Of a stretch of DNA of 64,000 nucleotides, positions 9,700 to 18,401 are shown in pieces (the first letter of the stretch is position 1; each line of letters begins with the position of its first letter). Both the position numbers and the translations under genes were made by a program. The notes beneath the pieces were generated by a model. It saw nothing but the letters and a program-made list of their open reading frames with translations. It had not been told where the DNA came from and did not search any database. The stretch is from positions 372,001 to 436,000 of the forward strand of contig CAVXFS010000004.1 of the NCBI GenBank assembly GCA_963761115.1, given 5' to 3'. The stretch is from CAVXFS01 sp963761115 (GTDB lineage: Bacteria > Pseudomonadota > Gammaproteobacteria > Burkholderiales > Gallionellaceae).

Positions 9700-11207
9700 T
9701 GAAGACCCTGGAGCCAAGCACCCTGGTGATATTCGGCGCCGGCGGCAACCTGAGCCGGCGCAAACTGATCCCCTCATTGTTCCGCCTCGAGGTGGCCCAG
9801 CGGCTGCCGCAACGGATGGTGATACTGGGCTGCGATATCGCGCAGCGCTCGCGCGAAGACTGGCAGGGATTCATCGAGCAGACTTTGCGCGCGGTCCCCG
9901 CGCAGGGCAGCATCGACGAGAACGCATTGCGGCGTTTTATCTCGCGCCTGTATTACTTTGCCACACCGCTCGGCGATGGCGCGATCTACCAGCGCCTGCA
10001 GCAGTTCCTCGATGGCAATGCGGATTTCCCGCCCAACATGATGTACTACATGTCGGTGCGCCCGTCCGAATTCCCGAAGATCGTGGAAAGCCTCGGCAGC
10101 GTCGGCCTGCTGCAGGAAAAGAACGGCTGGCGCCGTATCGTGATCGAGAAGCCGTTCGGCTATGACCTGCTCAGCGCGCAGACGCTGCAGGGCAGCCTGT
10201 ACAGGCACCTGAACGAATCGCAGATCTACCGCATCGACCATTACCTCGGCAAGGGCACGGTGCAGAACGTGATGGTGTTCCGCTTCGCCAACATCCTGCT
10301 GGAACCGCTGTGGAACAACCACTACATCGACCATGTGCAGATCACGCATTCGGAAACGGATGGCGTGGAAGGGCGCGCCGATTATTACGAGGGTGCCGGC
10401 TCGCTGCGCGACATGATCCAGAGCCACCTGCTGCAATTGATGGCGCTGGTGGCGATGGAGCCGCCGGTGAGCATGACGGCTGAACACCTGCGCGACGAGA
10501 AGGTGAAAGTGCTCAAAGCGATCCGGCCGATCACGCAGAACTCGGTGCATGCGCACGCCTTTCGCGGCCAGTACGTCAGCGGCACCATCGCCGGCAAGAC
10601 CGTGCCCGGCTACCTGGAAGAACCGGGCGTGGCGGCGGACAGCACCACCGAGACCTACGCGGCGCTGAAGCTGTTCGTGGACAACTGGCGCTGGGCCGGC
10701 GTGCCGTTCTACCTGCGCACCGGCAAGCGCATGGCCGAGGGCAGCTCGGCCATCTGCATCCGCTTCAAGAATCCGCCGCAGGACCTGCTGCGCCACACGC
10801 GCCACGGCCCGTCACAGCCGAACTGGATCATGCTCGGCATCCAGCCCAACGACTGCATGAAGATGGAATTGCAGGTCAAGGTGCCGGGGCTGGACCTGCA
10901 TACCCGCACCATCAGCCTCGATGCCACCTACCGCAAGGGCGGCGAGGATGATTACGATGCCTACGAAGGGTTGCTGCTGGACGTGATGTCGGGCGACCAC
11001 TCGTTGTTCCTGCGCATCGACGAAGTGGAAGCGGCCTGGCGCGTGGTCGATCCGATCATCAAGGTGTGGGCGATGGAGCGCGACTTCATCAACACCTACC
11101 AGGCCGGCAGCTGGGGCCCGCGCGGCACCTACCGACTGTTCGACCGCGACGACCAGTTCTGGCGCCATTCATTGGATCCGGATGGGGCGGATCTGCAGGC
11201 TTATTGA
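9699..11207 (+). CDS. zwf: Glucose-6-phosphate 1-dehydrogenase
   Basis: Catalyses the first, NADP-reducing step from glucose 6-phosphate to 6-phosphogluconolactone. It is 502 residues, close to the family norm. Visible motifs are the nucleotide-binding GAGGNLSRRKL near the N-terminus, EKPFGYDL, and the active-site segment RIDHYLGKGTVQN. The ATG at 9699 overlaps the gnd stop as TAATG, so gnd-zwf is an operon. The open frame continues far upstream of 9699, but that part is antiphase to gnd and not protein-like. The gene is followed within 10 bases by the GGGAGTA heptamer tract. Confidence 0.95.
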   Translation: MKTLEPSTLVIFGAGGNLSRRKLIPSLFRLEVAQRLPQRMVILGCDIAQRSREDWQGFIEQTLRAVPAQGSIDENALRRFISRLYYFATPLGDGAIYQRLQQFLDGNADFPPNMMYYMSVRPSEFPKIVESLGSVGLLQEKNGWRRIVIEKPFGYDLLSAQTLQGSLYRHLNESQIYRIDHYLGKGTVQNVMVFRFANILLEPLWNNHYIDHVQITHSETDGVEGRADYYEGAGSLRDMIQSHLLQLMALVAMEPPVSMTAEHLRDEKVKVLKAIRPITQNSVHAHAFRGQYVSGTIAGKTVPGYLEEPGVAADSTTETYAALKLFVDNWRWAGVPFYLRTGKRMAEGSSAICIRFKNPPQDLLRHTRHGPSQPNWIMLGIQPNDCMKMELQVKVPGLDLHTRTISLDATYRKGGEDDYDAYEGLLLDVMSGDHSLFLRIDEVEAAWRVVDPIIKVWAMERDFINTYQAGSWGPRGTYRLFDRDDQFWRHSLDPDGADLQAY

Positions 11208-11216
11208 GCTGGGTTT

Positions 11217-11338
11217 GGGGAGTAGGGAGTAGGGAGTAGGGAGTAGGGAGTAGGGAGTAGGGAGTAGGGAGTAGGAGTAGGGAGTAGGATGGGAGTAGGA
11301 AGTGGGAGGGGAGTAGGGAGTAGGGAGTAGGGAGTAGG
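11217..11338 (+). repeat. GGGAGTA heptamer tract, G-quadruplex-type
   Basis: About eight uninterrupted 7-bp units of GGGAGTA (11217-11270), a diverged middle, then about four more units ending at 11338. Each unit is a G3 run plus a 4-base loop, so any four adjacent units satisfy the canonical G-quadruplex pattern on the plus strand. It starts 10 bases after the zwf stop. An 8-bp inverted repeat (GATGCGGT...ACCGCATC, 11338-11363) follows and may be part of a terminator, though no T run follows it. From there to 11529 I see only the ribosome-binding site of the next gene. Confidence 0.85.
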
Positions 11339-11529
11339 ATGCGGTGAGCTTGCGAACCGCATCAATCGCAAATGATGCGCTTGTCTGCGTTCAGCTGCCC
11401 AACACAATGCCACCGGTAACCATGTTTTCCTGAAACTTATAGTGGAAGGTGAGGTCACATTTTTTAATGCCCGGGATGCAAATTCTTCAAGGCATGTGAC
11501 ACAGCTATGATTTGAAGGGAGGATGCTGC

Positions 11530-12324
11530 ATGAATAGAACCATCGGGGTTGTTTTTGTATTGGTGATACTGGCTGGCAGCCTCGCTGCCTATCTTTACTG
11601 GCAGCAGGAACAGTCCGGTCCGGCACCGGAACTTGCGCAAGTCGCAGCCCCTCCTCCTCCGCTCGAACCGCCAGTGCACCAGGTGGTAGAAGCTGCGCAA
11701 CCGCTGCCCGAATTGCCGATGCTGGCCGCAAGCGACAGTTTCGTACTCAATGCCCTGGCCGGACTGGTCGGCAACTCGTCATTGATGAAGGCGTTCCGCA
11801 GCGATCGCATCATCCACAACATTGTCGCCACCATCGATAATCTGCCAAGGATGCGCGCGCCGATGAGCGTGATGCCGATCCGGCCGGCGCCCGGCATGTT
11901 CATCACGACCGGCACGGAGGCGAATCTGGCTATCAGCCCGGACAACGCAGCGCGCTATGCGTCGTACATGAAGATCGCCGGGGCGATGGACAGCAAGCAG
12001 CTGGTTGAATTGTATGTCCGCCTGTATCCGCTGTTTCAACAGTCCTACGAAGAACTGGGCTACCCGAATAAATATTTCAATGACCGCCTGATCGAGGCGA
12101 TCGATGACCTGATGGCAGCGCCTGACATCAAGGAGCCGGTCAGACTGGCCCGGCCCGGTGTGCTGTACGAGTACGCCGATCCCGGCCTTGAAGGGCGCTC
12201 GATCGGCCAGCGTATCCTGATGCGCACAGGCAGCAGGAACGAGGCGGCAATAAAGGCGAAGCTGGGCGAGATCAGGCAGGAACTGAAACTGCATATGCAT
12301 GAGCAGAAACTGCAGGGTTATTGA
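11530..12324 (+). CDS. DUF3014 family membrane-anchored protein
   Basis: A 264-residue protein with an N-terminal membrane helix (residues about 4-22, GVVFVLVILAGSLAAYLYW), a proline-rich spacer (PPPPLEPPVHQ), and a compact C-terminal domain of the DUF3014 type (SDSFVLNALAGLVG, FRSDRIIHNIVATIDNLPRM, YVRLYPLFQQSYEELGYP). It is probably anchored in the inner membrane and faces the periplasm. The family has no established function. The ATG at 11530 is preferred over an upstream TTG because GGGAGGA lies about 7 bases before it. It appears to be a single-gene unit. Confidence 0.85.
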   Translation: MNRTIGVVFVLVILAGSLAAYLYWQQEQSGPAPELAQVAAPPPPLEPPVHQVVEAAQPLPELPMLAASDSFVLNALAGLVGNSSLMKAFRSDRIIHNIVATIDNLPRMRAPMSVMPIRPAPGMFITTGTEANLAISPDNAARYASYMKIAGAMDSKQLVELYVRLYPLFQQSYEELGYPNKYFNDRLIEAIDDLMAAPDIKEPVRLARPGVLYEYADPGLEGRSIGQRILMRTGSRNEAAIKAKLGEIRQELKLHMHEQKLQGY

Positions 12325-12375
12325 GCTTGTAGCTTGTGGCTGGTAGCGGGTAGCTGATTGTCGCGCTGCGCGCTG

Positions 12376-12417
12376 CCTGTAGGTTGGGCTGACGAAGGAA
12401 GCCCAACATAATGTCTG
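12376..12417. repeat. GTTGGGCT palindromic intergenic repeat, copy 1
   Basis: A short inverted repeat, GTTGGGCT-GACGAAGGA-AGCCCAAC, between the convergent DUF3014 and serB genes. Related copies lie at 46701-46787 and 56517-56607. The hairpin could act as a bidirectional terminator, but no T run accompanies it. Confidence 0.7.
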
Positions 12418-12436
12418 ATCCGGGTGTGATGATCGT

Positions 12437-13288
12437 TCATTCGCCAAACAGGTGCAGCAGTCCGTCCAGCCCGACGAAGTTCAAGGCATAGCTTGCCTGC
12501 GCGCGCACCACGGGCTTGGCGTGGTAGGCGATGCTGACGCCTGCCTGCGACATCATCTTCAGGTCGTTGGCGCCGTCACCGACGGCGATGACCTGCTCGG
12601 GCCGGAGGTTCAATTCGGTGCGTATCTGCACCAGCCTGTCGGCCTTGCCTTGCGCATCCAGGATAGTGCCGAGCAGGTTGCCGCTGATCTTGCCGTCGAC
12701 GATCTCCAGTTCGTTGGCGTAGTTGTAGTCGAGACCCAGGCGCTGTTGCAGGCGCTCGGTGAAGAATGCGAAGCCGCCGGATACCAGCAGCGTGGTGATG
12801 CCGTGGTGCTTGAGTTGCGCGAGCATCTGTTCCGCACCGGGATTCAGCTTGAGGCGCTCGTCATACACGCGCTGCAATGCACTCTGGTCCAGGCCTTTGA
12901 GCAAGGCTACGCGGCGGCGCAGGCTTTCGGCGAATTCGATCTCGCCACGCATTGCGGATTCGGTGATCGCCGACACCTGCGGTTTGAGCTGGTACATGTC
13001 GGCGATCTCGTCGATGCACTCGATCGAGATCAGCGTGGAGTCCATGTCCATCACCAGCAGCCCGATGTCCGACAGCTTCTGGTGCGGCGGGACGAAGCCG
13101 TAATCGAACTGGTGCTCGTGGCAGTAGGCGGCGATACCGTCCTGCGGACGCGCGTCGTGCAGGCGGTAGACATTTGCGGCGATCTGTTCGGTGCGCCTGG
13201 TCAGGGCCAGCCCGGCGATGAATTGCAGTTGTGCGGGCGGGATGTGGTGTACAGCCTGGATGATAAGGTTCATTGGTTTTGCAGTCAT
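12437..13288 (-). CDS. serB: Phosphoserine phosphatase
   Basis: Cytosolic HAD-superfamily enzyme dephosphorylating O-phosphoserine, the last step of serine synthesis. It has 283 residues. The nucleophile motif is DMDST (Asp81, Asp83), motif II is LLVSGGFAFF, and motif III/IV is VIAVGDGANDLKMM. The N-terminal ~75 residues form the small ACT-like region usual in proteobacterial SerB. The start at 13288 (MTAKPMNL) is possible, as is the internal ATG five codons later. It is convergent with DUF3014 and has the tandem repeat array upstream. Confidence 0.94.
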   Translation of the reverse strand: MTAKPMNLIIQAVHHIPPAQLQFIAGLALTRRTEQIAANVYRLHDARPQDGIAAYCHEHQFDYGFVPPHQKLSDIGLLVMDMDSTLISIECIDEIADMYQLKPQVSAITESAMRGEIEFAESLRRRVALLKGLDQSALQRVYDERLKLNPGAEQMLAQLKHHGITTLLVSGGFAFFTERLQQRLGLDYNYANELEIVDGKISGNLLGTILDAQGKADRLVQIRTELNLRPEQVIAVGDGANDLKMMSQAGVSIAYHAKPVVRAQASYALNFVGLDGLLHLFGE

Positions 13289-13477
13289 GCCGGCGGGGCC
13301 GGCGTTGATTCAGTGAGATGCGTGAGAATAACAGGCGCGGACCCTACCGTTCAATATTCCGCTTGTCCAGATGACGTTGTACGTTGAAAAAATGTAATGT
13401 CGAACCAACGCGCCGTTTGTTCGATGTGGATTTTGTGCTTTCCGTATTCCTGGATAATCCTTCAGCCCCAAAAACTC

Positions 13478-13921
13478 CTTCACCCTTAAAAGGGGAAGGA
13501 ACGTTGCTCCCTCCCCCTTGCAGGGGGAGGGCTGGGGAGGGGGTAGAGATTCGGCGTTCCCACCGTCATTAATAATCCCACCGTCCTACCCCCATCCTAG
13601 TTGCCCCCTCGCTTCGCTCTCCCCCACTTAAAGGGGGAAGGGACTTGGCCCCCTCCCCCTTGCAGGGGGAGGGCTGGGGAGGGGGTAGAGATTCGGCGTT
13701 CCCACCGTCATTAATAATCCCACCGTCCTACCCCCATCCTAACCTTCCCCCTTAAAGGGGGAAGGGACTTGGCCCCCTCCCCCTTGCAGGGGGAGGGCTG
13801 GGGAGGGGGTAGAGATTCGGCGTTCCCACCGTCATTAATAATCCCACCGTCCTACCCCCATCCTAACCTTCCCCCTTAAAGGGGGAAGGAACGTTGCTCC
13901 CTCCACCTTGCAGGGGGAGCG
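13478..13921. repeat. Tandem array of the dispersed GC-rich hairpin element
   Basis: The hairpin CCCCCTTGCAGGGGG recurs with its CAG at 13521, 13663, 13787 and 13911, giving spacings of 142, 124 and 124 bp. The first unit is longer by an 18-bp segment containing CCCTCGCTTCGCTCTC. Each unit carries GGGGGAGGGCTGGGGAGGGG (a G-quadruplex-type run), a near-constant core (GATTCGGCGTTCCCACCGTC), and a second hairpin CTTCCCCCTTAAAGGGGGAAG. The array is bounded on both sides by GAAGGAACGTTGCTCCCTC. The rest of the serB-miaA gap (13289-13477) shows no gene. Confidence 0.88.
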
Positions 13922-13929
13922 AATACCAT

Positions 13930-14895
13930 TCACGATTGCGCCGATTCGGTCGAGCGCAGCAGTTTCCTGCAGATTTCCGTTACCCGTTGCGGCAGATTCT
14001 GTTCCAGGCAATCCAGTTCGATGTCGTTCGGCATCGTGCGCAGCCAGGTGAGCTGGCGCTTCGCCAGTTGCCGGGTGGCGGCGATGCCCTTGTCGAGCAA
14101 TTCGGCTTCAGTGATCTCGCCTTCGAGGAACTGCCAGGCCTGGCGGTAACCGACACAGCGCATGGCCGGCAGGCTGGAGTGCAATGCATATTTCTGTTTC
14201 AGGGCGCGCAGTTCATCCAGCAAACCGAGCTTCAGCATGTCGCGGAAACGCGATTCGATGCGCGCATGAAGTTGCGCGCGGTCGGACGGGATCAGTGCAA
14301 TGGCAGTGACGCGGTAAGGCAGGTCGACGATTTTTTGCATTCCGAGCAGTGCGGACATCGGTTGTCCGCTGATACGATAAATTTCCAGCGCGCGCTGGAT
14401 GCGCTGGGTGTCGGTCGGCTTCAGCCGTGCGGATGTCTCGGCATCCACTTGCGCCAGTTGCTGGTGCAGGAAGTGGATACCGTGCTGCGCGATCTCGGCA
14501 TCGAGGGCGGCGCGGATCTCCGGATCGGCTTCCGGCAGGTCGTTCAGGCCTTCGCGCAGGGCGCTGAAAATACAGCATGGTGCCGCCCGCCAGCAGCGGG
14601 ATGTTGCCGCGCTGCGGTGATCTCGCGCATCAGCTTCAAGGCATCGCGGCGAAACGCGGCGGCGGAATAGGCCGCGGTCGGGTCGAGGATGTCGATCAGG
14701 TGATGCGGCGCGCTTGCGAGTGTCGCTGCGTCCGGCTTGGCCGTGCCGATATCCATGTCGCGATAGACCAGCGCTGAGTCGACGCTGATGATCTCCAGCG
14801 GCAGGCGTTGCGCCAGTTCCACCGCAACGGCAGTCTTGCCGCTGGCGGTCGGGCCCATCAGGAAGATGGCGGGGGGATGGCGGATCGATGTTCAT
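13930..14895 (-). CDS. miaA: tRNA dimethylallyltransferase, frame broken at three sites
   Basis: Transfers a dimethylallyl group to A37 of tRNAs reading UNN codons. The P-loop GPTASGKTA, SVDSALVYRDMDIGTAKPD and HHLIDILDP are clear, and the C-terminal half (LNDLPEADPEIR, PTDTQRIQRALEIYR, YRQAWQFLEG) is in a different frame. The gene reads through if three single bases are removed: one C of a six-C run (14871-14876), one near 14608-14612, and one T of a four-T run (14567-14570). The restored start at 14895 overlaps the MFS stop as ATGA. All three are insertions, two in homopolymers, so sequencing error is more likely than gene death. Confidence 0.88.
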   Translation of the reverse strand: MNIDPPSPRHLPDGPDRQRQDCRCGGTGATPAAGDHQRRLSAGLSRHGYRHGQAGRSDTRKRAASPDRHPRPDRGLFRRRVSPRCLEADARDHRSAATSRCWRAAPCCIFSALREGLNDLPEADPEIRAALDAEIAQHGIHFLHQQLAQVDAETSARLKPTDTQRIQRALEIYRISGQPMSALLGMQKIVDLPYRVTAIALIPSDRAQLHARIESRFRDMLKLGLLDELRALKQKYALHSSLPAMRCVGYRQAWQFLEGEITEAELLDKGIAATRQLAKRQLTWLRTMPNDIELDCLEQNLPQRVTEICRKLLRSTESAQS

Positions 14896-16164
14896 GCCAA
14901 TTCCGTTTCGCGTGTCTCGCGCATCGCCAGCACGGCGAGCACGCTGACCGCGGCGGCGGCGGAGATATAGCCGCCGACCCAGGCGAGGCCGCCGTGCAGC
15001 ACCAGTTTTTGCGCGATGTAGGGCGCCAGCGATGCACCCAGTATGCCGCCGAGGTTATAGGCCGCGCCCGCCCCGGTGTAGCGCACGCTGGTCGGGAACA
15101 GTTCCGGCAGCAGCGCGCCCATCGGCGCGTAGGTGGCGCCCATGATGAACAATTCAAGCGAGAGGAACAGCGTGATCAGCAACGGCGAGCCGCTTTGCAT
15201 CGCCGGCGCGAACAGGAAACCGGACAGCAGCGCTGCGACGCCGGCGGCGATCAGCACCGGGCGGCGGCCGTAGCGGTCACCCGCGCTTGCGGCCAGCGGC
15301 GTGGCGATCGCCATGAACAGGATGGCGATGCACAGCATGCCGAGGAATTGCGCGCGCGGGATGTGCAGTGTGGCGACGCCATAGCTGAGCGTGAACACGG
15401 TGATCAGGTAGAACAGCGCATAGCACACCACCATAGCCAGCGCACCGAGGATCAGCGGTTTGGCATGGTGCGCCAGCAGTTGCGCCAGCGGCAGCCGCAG
15501 CGGCTTGTGCTCGGCCAATGCTTTTGCGAACACCGGCGTCTCGGCCAGTTTCAGCCGCACGTAAAGGCCGACGATCACCAGCAACGCACTCGCCAGGAAA
15601 GGGATGCGCCAGCCCCAGGCGCGGAATTGCGCGTCGTCGAGCACGTTGGCCAGCAGCAGGAAGCCGCCGACCGCGAACAGGTAGCCGACCGACGGGCCGA
15701 GTTGCGGGAACATGCCGTACCAGCCGCGCTTGCCTGCCGGCGCATATTCCGCCGCGAGCAGCGCCGCACCGCCCCATTCGCCGCCGAGGCCGATACCCTG
15801 GCCGAAGCGCAGCAGGCACAGCAGCGCGGGCGCAAGCCAGCCGGCGCATCTCGTAGGAAGGCAGCACGCCGACCAGCATGGTGGATACGCCCATCACCAG
15901 CAGCGAGGCGACCAGCATGGTCTTGCGCCCGATGCGGTCGCCGAAATGGCCGAACAGCAAGGAGCCGAACGGGCGGGCGAGAAAGGCCAGGCCGAAGGTG
16001 AGGAAGGCATTGAGTTTCTGCACTGCCGGATCGTCGTGCGGAAAGAACAGCGGCCCGATCACCATCGCCACGGCGAGACCGTAGATATAGAAATCGTAGA
16101 ACTCGATCGCCGTGCCGATGAAACTGGCGAAGGCGATGCGGGTGGTGGGTGTTGAATCAGTCAT
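14892..16164 (-). CDS. MFS transporter, metabolite:H+ symporter (MHS) type, frameshifted
   Basis: Inner-membrane permease of about 424 residues with twelve predicted helices. It starts FASFIGTAIEFYDFYIYGLA, diagnostic of the MHS branch (ProP, KgtP and citrate-type symporters), and has the loop motif GDRIGRKTMLV. Substrates in this branch are organic acids or compatible solutes; which one is not visible. The N-terminal frame ends at PSYEM and continues in another frame as AGWLAPALLCLLRFGQGIG; an extra base at about 15842-15850 explains this. It sits between mutL and miaA, which are usually adjacent, and is coupled to miaA by ATGA. No ribosome-binding site precedes its ATG, which abuts an inverted repeat. 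Confidence 0.85.
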
Positions 16165-16260
16165 TAGTCGCTAGTCTTCGTTAGACGTTAGTCGTTAGTT
16201 GGTGTTGTCGCTGCGCGGTTTTGTTTTAACTAGCGACTAACGTCTAACGACTAACGACTA
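16165..16260. repeat. 96-bp inverted repeat filling the mutL-MFS gap
   Basis: Left arm 16165-16200 and right arm 16231-16260 are imperfect inverted repeats built from TAGTCGT/ACTAACG heptamers, around a 30-base centre. One edge abuts the MFS start codon (16164) and the other contains the mutL TAG stop (16258-16260). A second copy, in inverse orientation and sharing the centre (GTTAAAACAAAAC, then GACAAC and CCAACTA), lies at 23154-23240. Confidence 0.8.
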
Positions 16261-18166
16261 TTTCCCCCTCATAAACATAGCATCCAGTTCTTCGACCGAG
16301 ATCTGGAACCAGGTCGGCCGCCCATGGTTGCACTGGCCGGAGCGCTCGGTGCGTTCCATCTCGCGCAGGATGGCGTTCATCTCCGGCGATGGTCAGTTGC
16401 TGGTTGGCGCGCACGGCGGAATGGCAGGCCAGCGTGGCGAGCAATTCGTTGCGGCGTTCGGTCAGCGCGCGCGTGGCGCCGAATTCGCGCAGTTCGTGCA
16501 GCACGTCGCGCGCGGCGTTTTCGGCGTGCGAATGCTTGAGCATGGCCGGCATCGCGCGCACGCCAAGCGTGGTCGGCGACAGCGGGGCGATGTCGAAGCC
16601 GAGCTGGTGCAGCGTCTCGCGCTGTTCCTCGGCGGTGGCGATATCCAGCGTGTCGGCGCTGAAAGTCGACCGGGATCAGCAGTTGCTGCGTCGGCATCTG
16701 CTGCGCGTCCAGCGCGGTCTTGAGTTTTTCATACACGATGCGCTCGTGCGCAGCATGCATGTCGACGACGACCAGGCCATGCTGGTTTTGGGCCAGGATG
16801 TAGATGCCGGAGAGTTGGGCGAGGGCGAAGCCTAGAGGAGCTTCGTCCTCTTGGTGAGTGGTGAGTGGGAAGTGGGAAGTGGGAAAACCGCTCCGCCCCC
16901 CACTCCCTGGCCCCTCGCTTCGCTCTCCCACTTTCCACTTTCTTCTTCCCCATTACCACTTTCAGTCTGAACCTCCCACAACCTATACGCCGCCTCCGTT
17001 TGCCCAACGCCCAGCGGCATGCGTTGTTGCTGGAAGCGGAAAGCGCTGTTATCACCGCGCGCTGCGGTATTCGGAGATCCATCGCGCTGCGGTTGTCCAT
17101 CATCTGGAACTGCGGCAGCGGACGCCTGCAGGTTGGCGATCGGTGCGGCCAGCGCCTGCTGCAGCGTGTGGAATACGAACTGGTGTATGCCCTGGCTTTC
17201 GCGGAAGCGCACTTCGCTCTTGGACGGGTGCACGTTCACATCCACCCCTTCCGGCGGCAGGTCGAGGAACAGCACGAAGGCGGGATGCCGCTGGTGGTGC
17301 AGGATGTCCTGGTAGGCCTGGCGCAGCGCGTGCGACAGCACCTTGTCTTGCACGAAGCGGCCATTGACGAAAAAGAACTGGGCATCGCGCCGCGCGCGCG
17401 AGTAGGCCGGCAACGAGGCCATGCCATACAGTCGCAGGTTCGCCGCCTGGCGATCCACGTTCACGGCGTGCTGGGCGAACTCGTCGCCGAGCAGCGCGGT
17501 GATGCGGGGCGGCAGCGCAGTGGCCCTGTCATCGAGGCCGCTGAGCGGGGCGTCGAGTTGCCAGATGGTGCGGTTGTTGTGCTGCAGTGTGAACGCGACA
17601 TCCGGGCGCGACAGCGCGATGCGCTTGAACGCTTCCTCGCACCAGGCGAATTCGGTGGCTTCGGTCTTGAGGAATTTGCGCCGCGCGGGAGTGTTGAAAT
17701 ACAGCTCGCGCATCTCGATGCTGGTGCCTTGCTCATGGGCTGCGGGCATGGCGGCAGTTTGCGCGCCATCCACGCTTTCGATCTTCCAGGCATGCGCGGA
17801 TCGCGCGTCGCGGCTGGTCAGGACGACCTGCGCCACTGCCGCCATGCTGGCCAGCGCCTCACCACGGAAGCCCATACTGGCGACGCGCTGCAGGTCGTCG
17901 AGCGAGGCGATCTTGCTGGTGGCGTGGCGCATCAAGGCGAACGGCAACTGGTCGGCGGCGATGCCGGCGCCATTGTCGCGCACCCGCAATAACTTGACGC
18001 CGCCACCTTCCAGTTGCACCGTGATTTCCGTTGCCCCTGCATCCAGGCTGTTCTCCAGCAGTTCCTTGAGCGCAGAAGCCGGGCGCTCGATCACCTCGCC
18101 GGCGGCGATCTGGTTGATGAGCAAGTCGGGTAACAGGCGTATGGCGGACATGGCGGTATCGTGCAT
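16258..18166 (-). CDS. mutL: DNA mismatch repair protein MutL, frame broken at three sites
   Basis: Mismatch-repair ATPase of about 635 residues. The N-terminal GHKL domain has ELLENSLDAG, DNGAGI and GFRGEALASM; the transducer domain follows (VNVHPSKSEVRF). The C-terminal domain includes DMHAAHERIVYE, which fits the DxHA(X)2E(X)4E endonuclease pattern absent from E. coli MutL. Breaks: (1) in the linker at the heptamers 16853-16887, where the N-terminal frame runs to a stop just past the tract; (2) an extra T near 16664-16667 (VDF to SADTLDI); (3) an extra G near 16384-16388 (QLTI to AEMNAILREME). The stop is inside the 96-bp inverted repeat. The start may be ATG 18166 or 18151 (MSAIRLLPDLL). 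Confidence 0.9.
16853..16887 (+). repeat. Heptamer tract (GGGAAGT type) inside the mutL linker
   Basis: Five 7-bp units read on the plus strand as GGTGAGT, GGTGAGT, GGGAAGT, GGGAAGT, GGGAAAA. They lie in the MutL interdomain linker. Because 7 is not a multiple of 3, each unit gained or lost shifts the mutL frame. In the present state the upstream frame meets a stop 18 bases past the tract; one extra unit would join it to the downstream QEDEAPLGFALAQLSG frame. Adjacent bases (16888-16950) resemble the dispersed repeat (CCCCTCGCTTCGCTCTCCCA), so the linker seems to have absorbed repeat DNA. Confidence 0.8.
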
Positions 18167-18177
18167 TATATCGAAGC

Positions 18178-18211
18178 ATAAAGGGGTCAGAGCCCTTTAA
18201 TTGCTTTAATT
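18178..18211 (+). repeat. REP-like palindromic unit, copy 1
   Basis: AAAGGGGTCAGAGCCCTTT followed by AATTGCTTTAATT, just upstream of the mutL start. AAAGGG and CCCTTT form the stem. It is part of the mutL upstream region and may carry its promoter. Confidence 0.75.
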
Positions 18212-18401
18212 GGGAATCCGGTTATGGGACGACTGGCGGTATCGGGTTCGAAGCTGATTTGCGCCGGATCACGCCGGTCCGGCGGGATGAAAAAAATTGG
18301 CAATAAATGTCCCGCTTACCATAAAATCCGGTCTGGTTCTATCGGATGGAGTCATGGGATGAATCGGGCCCAATCCGCTTACGGCATCAAGAGGGTTCGT
18401 G

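Noticed and set aside
11217..11338. CRISPR or coding low-complexity region
   Set aside because: The period is 7 bp with no spacers, and the minus-strand open frame across it only reflects the tract.
13478..13921. CRISPR array
   Set aside because: Repeats are 124-142 bp long with near-identical cores and no unique spacers; no cas genes are nearby.
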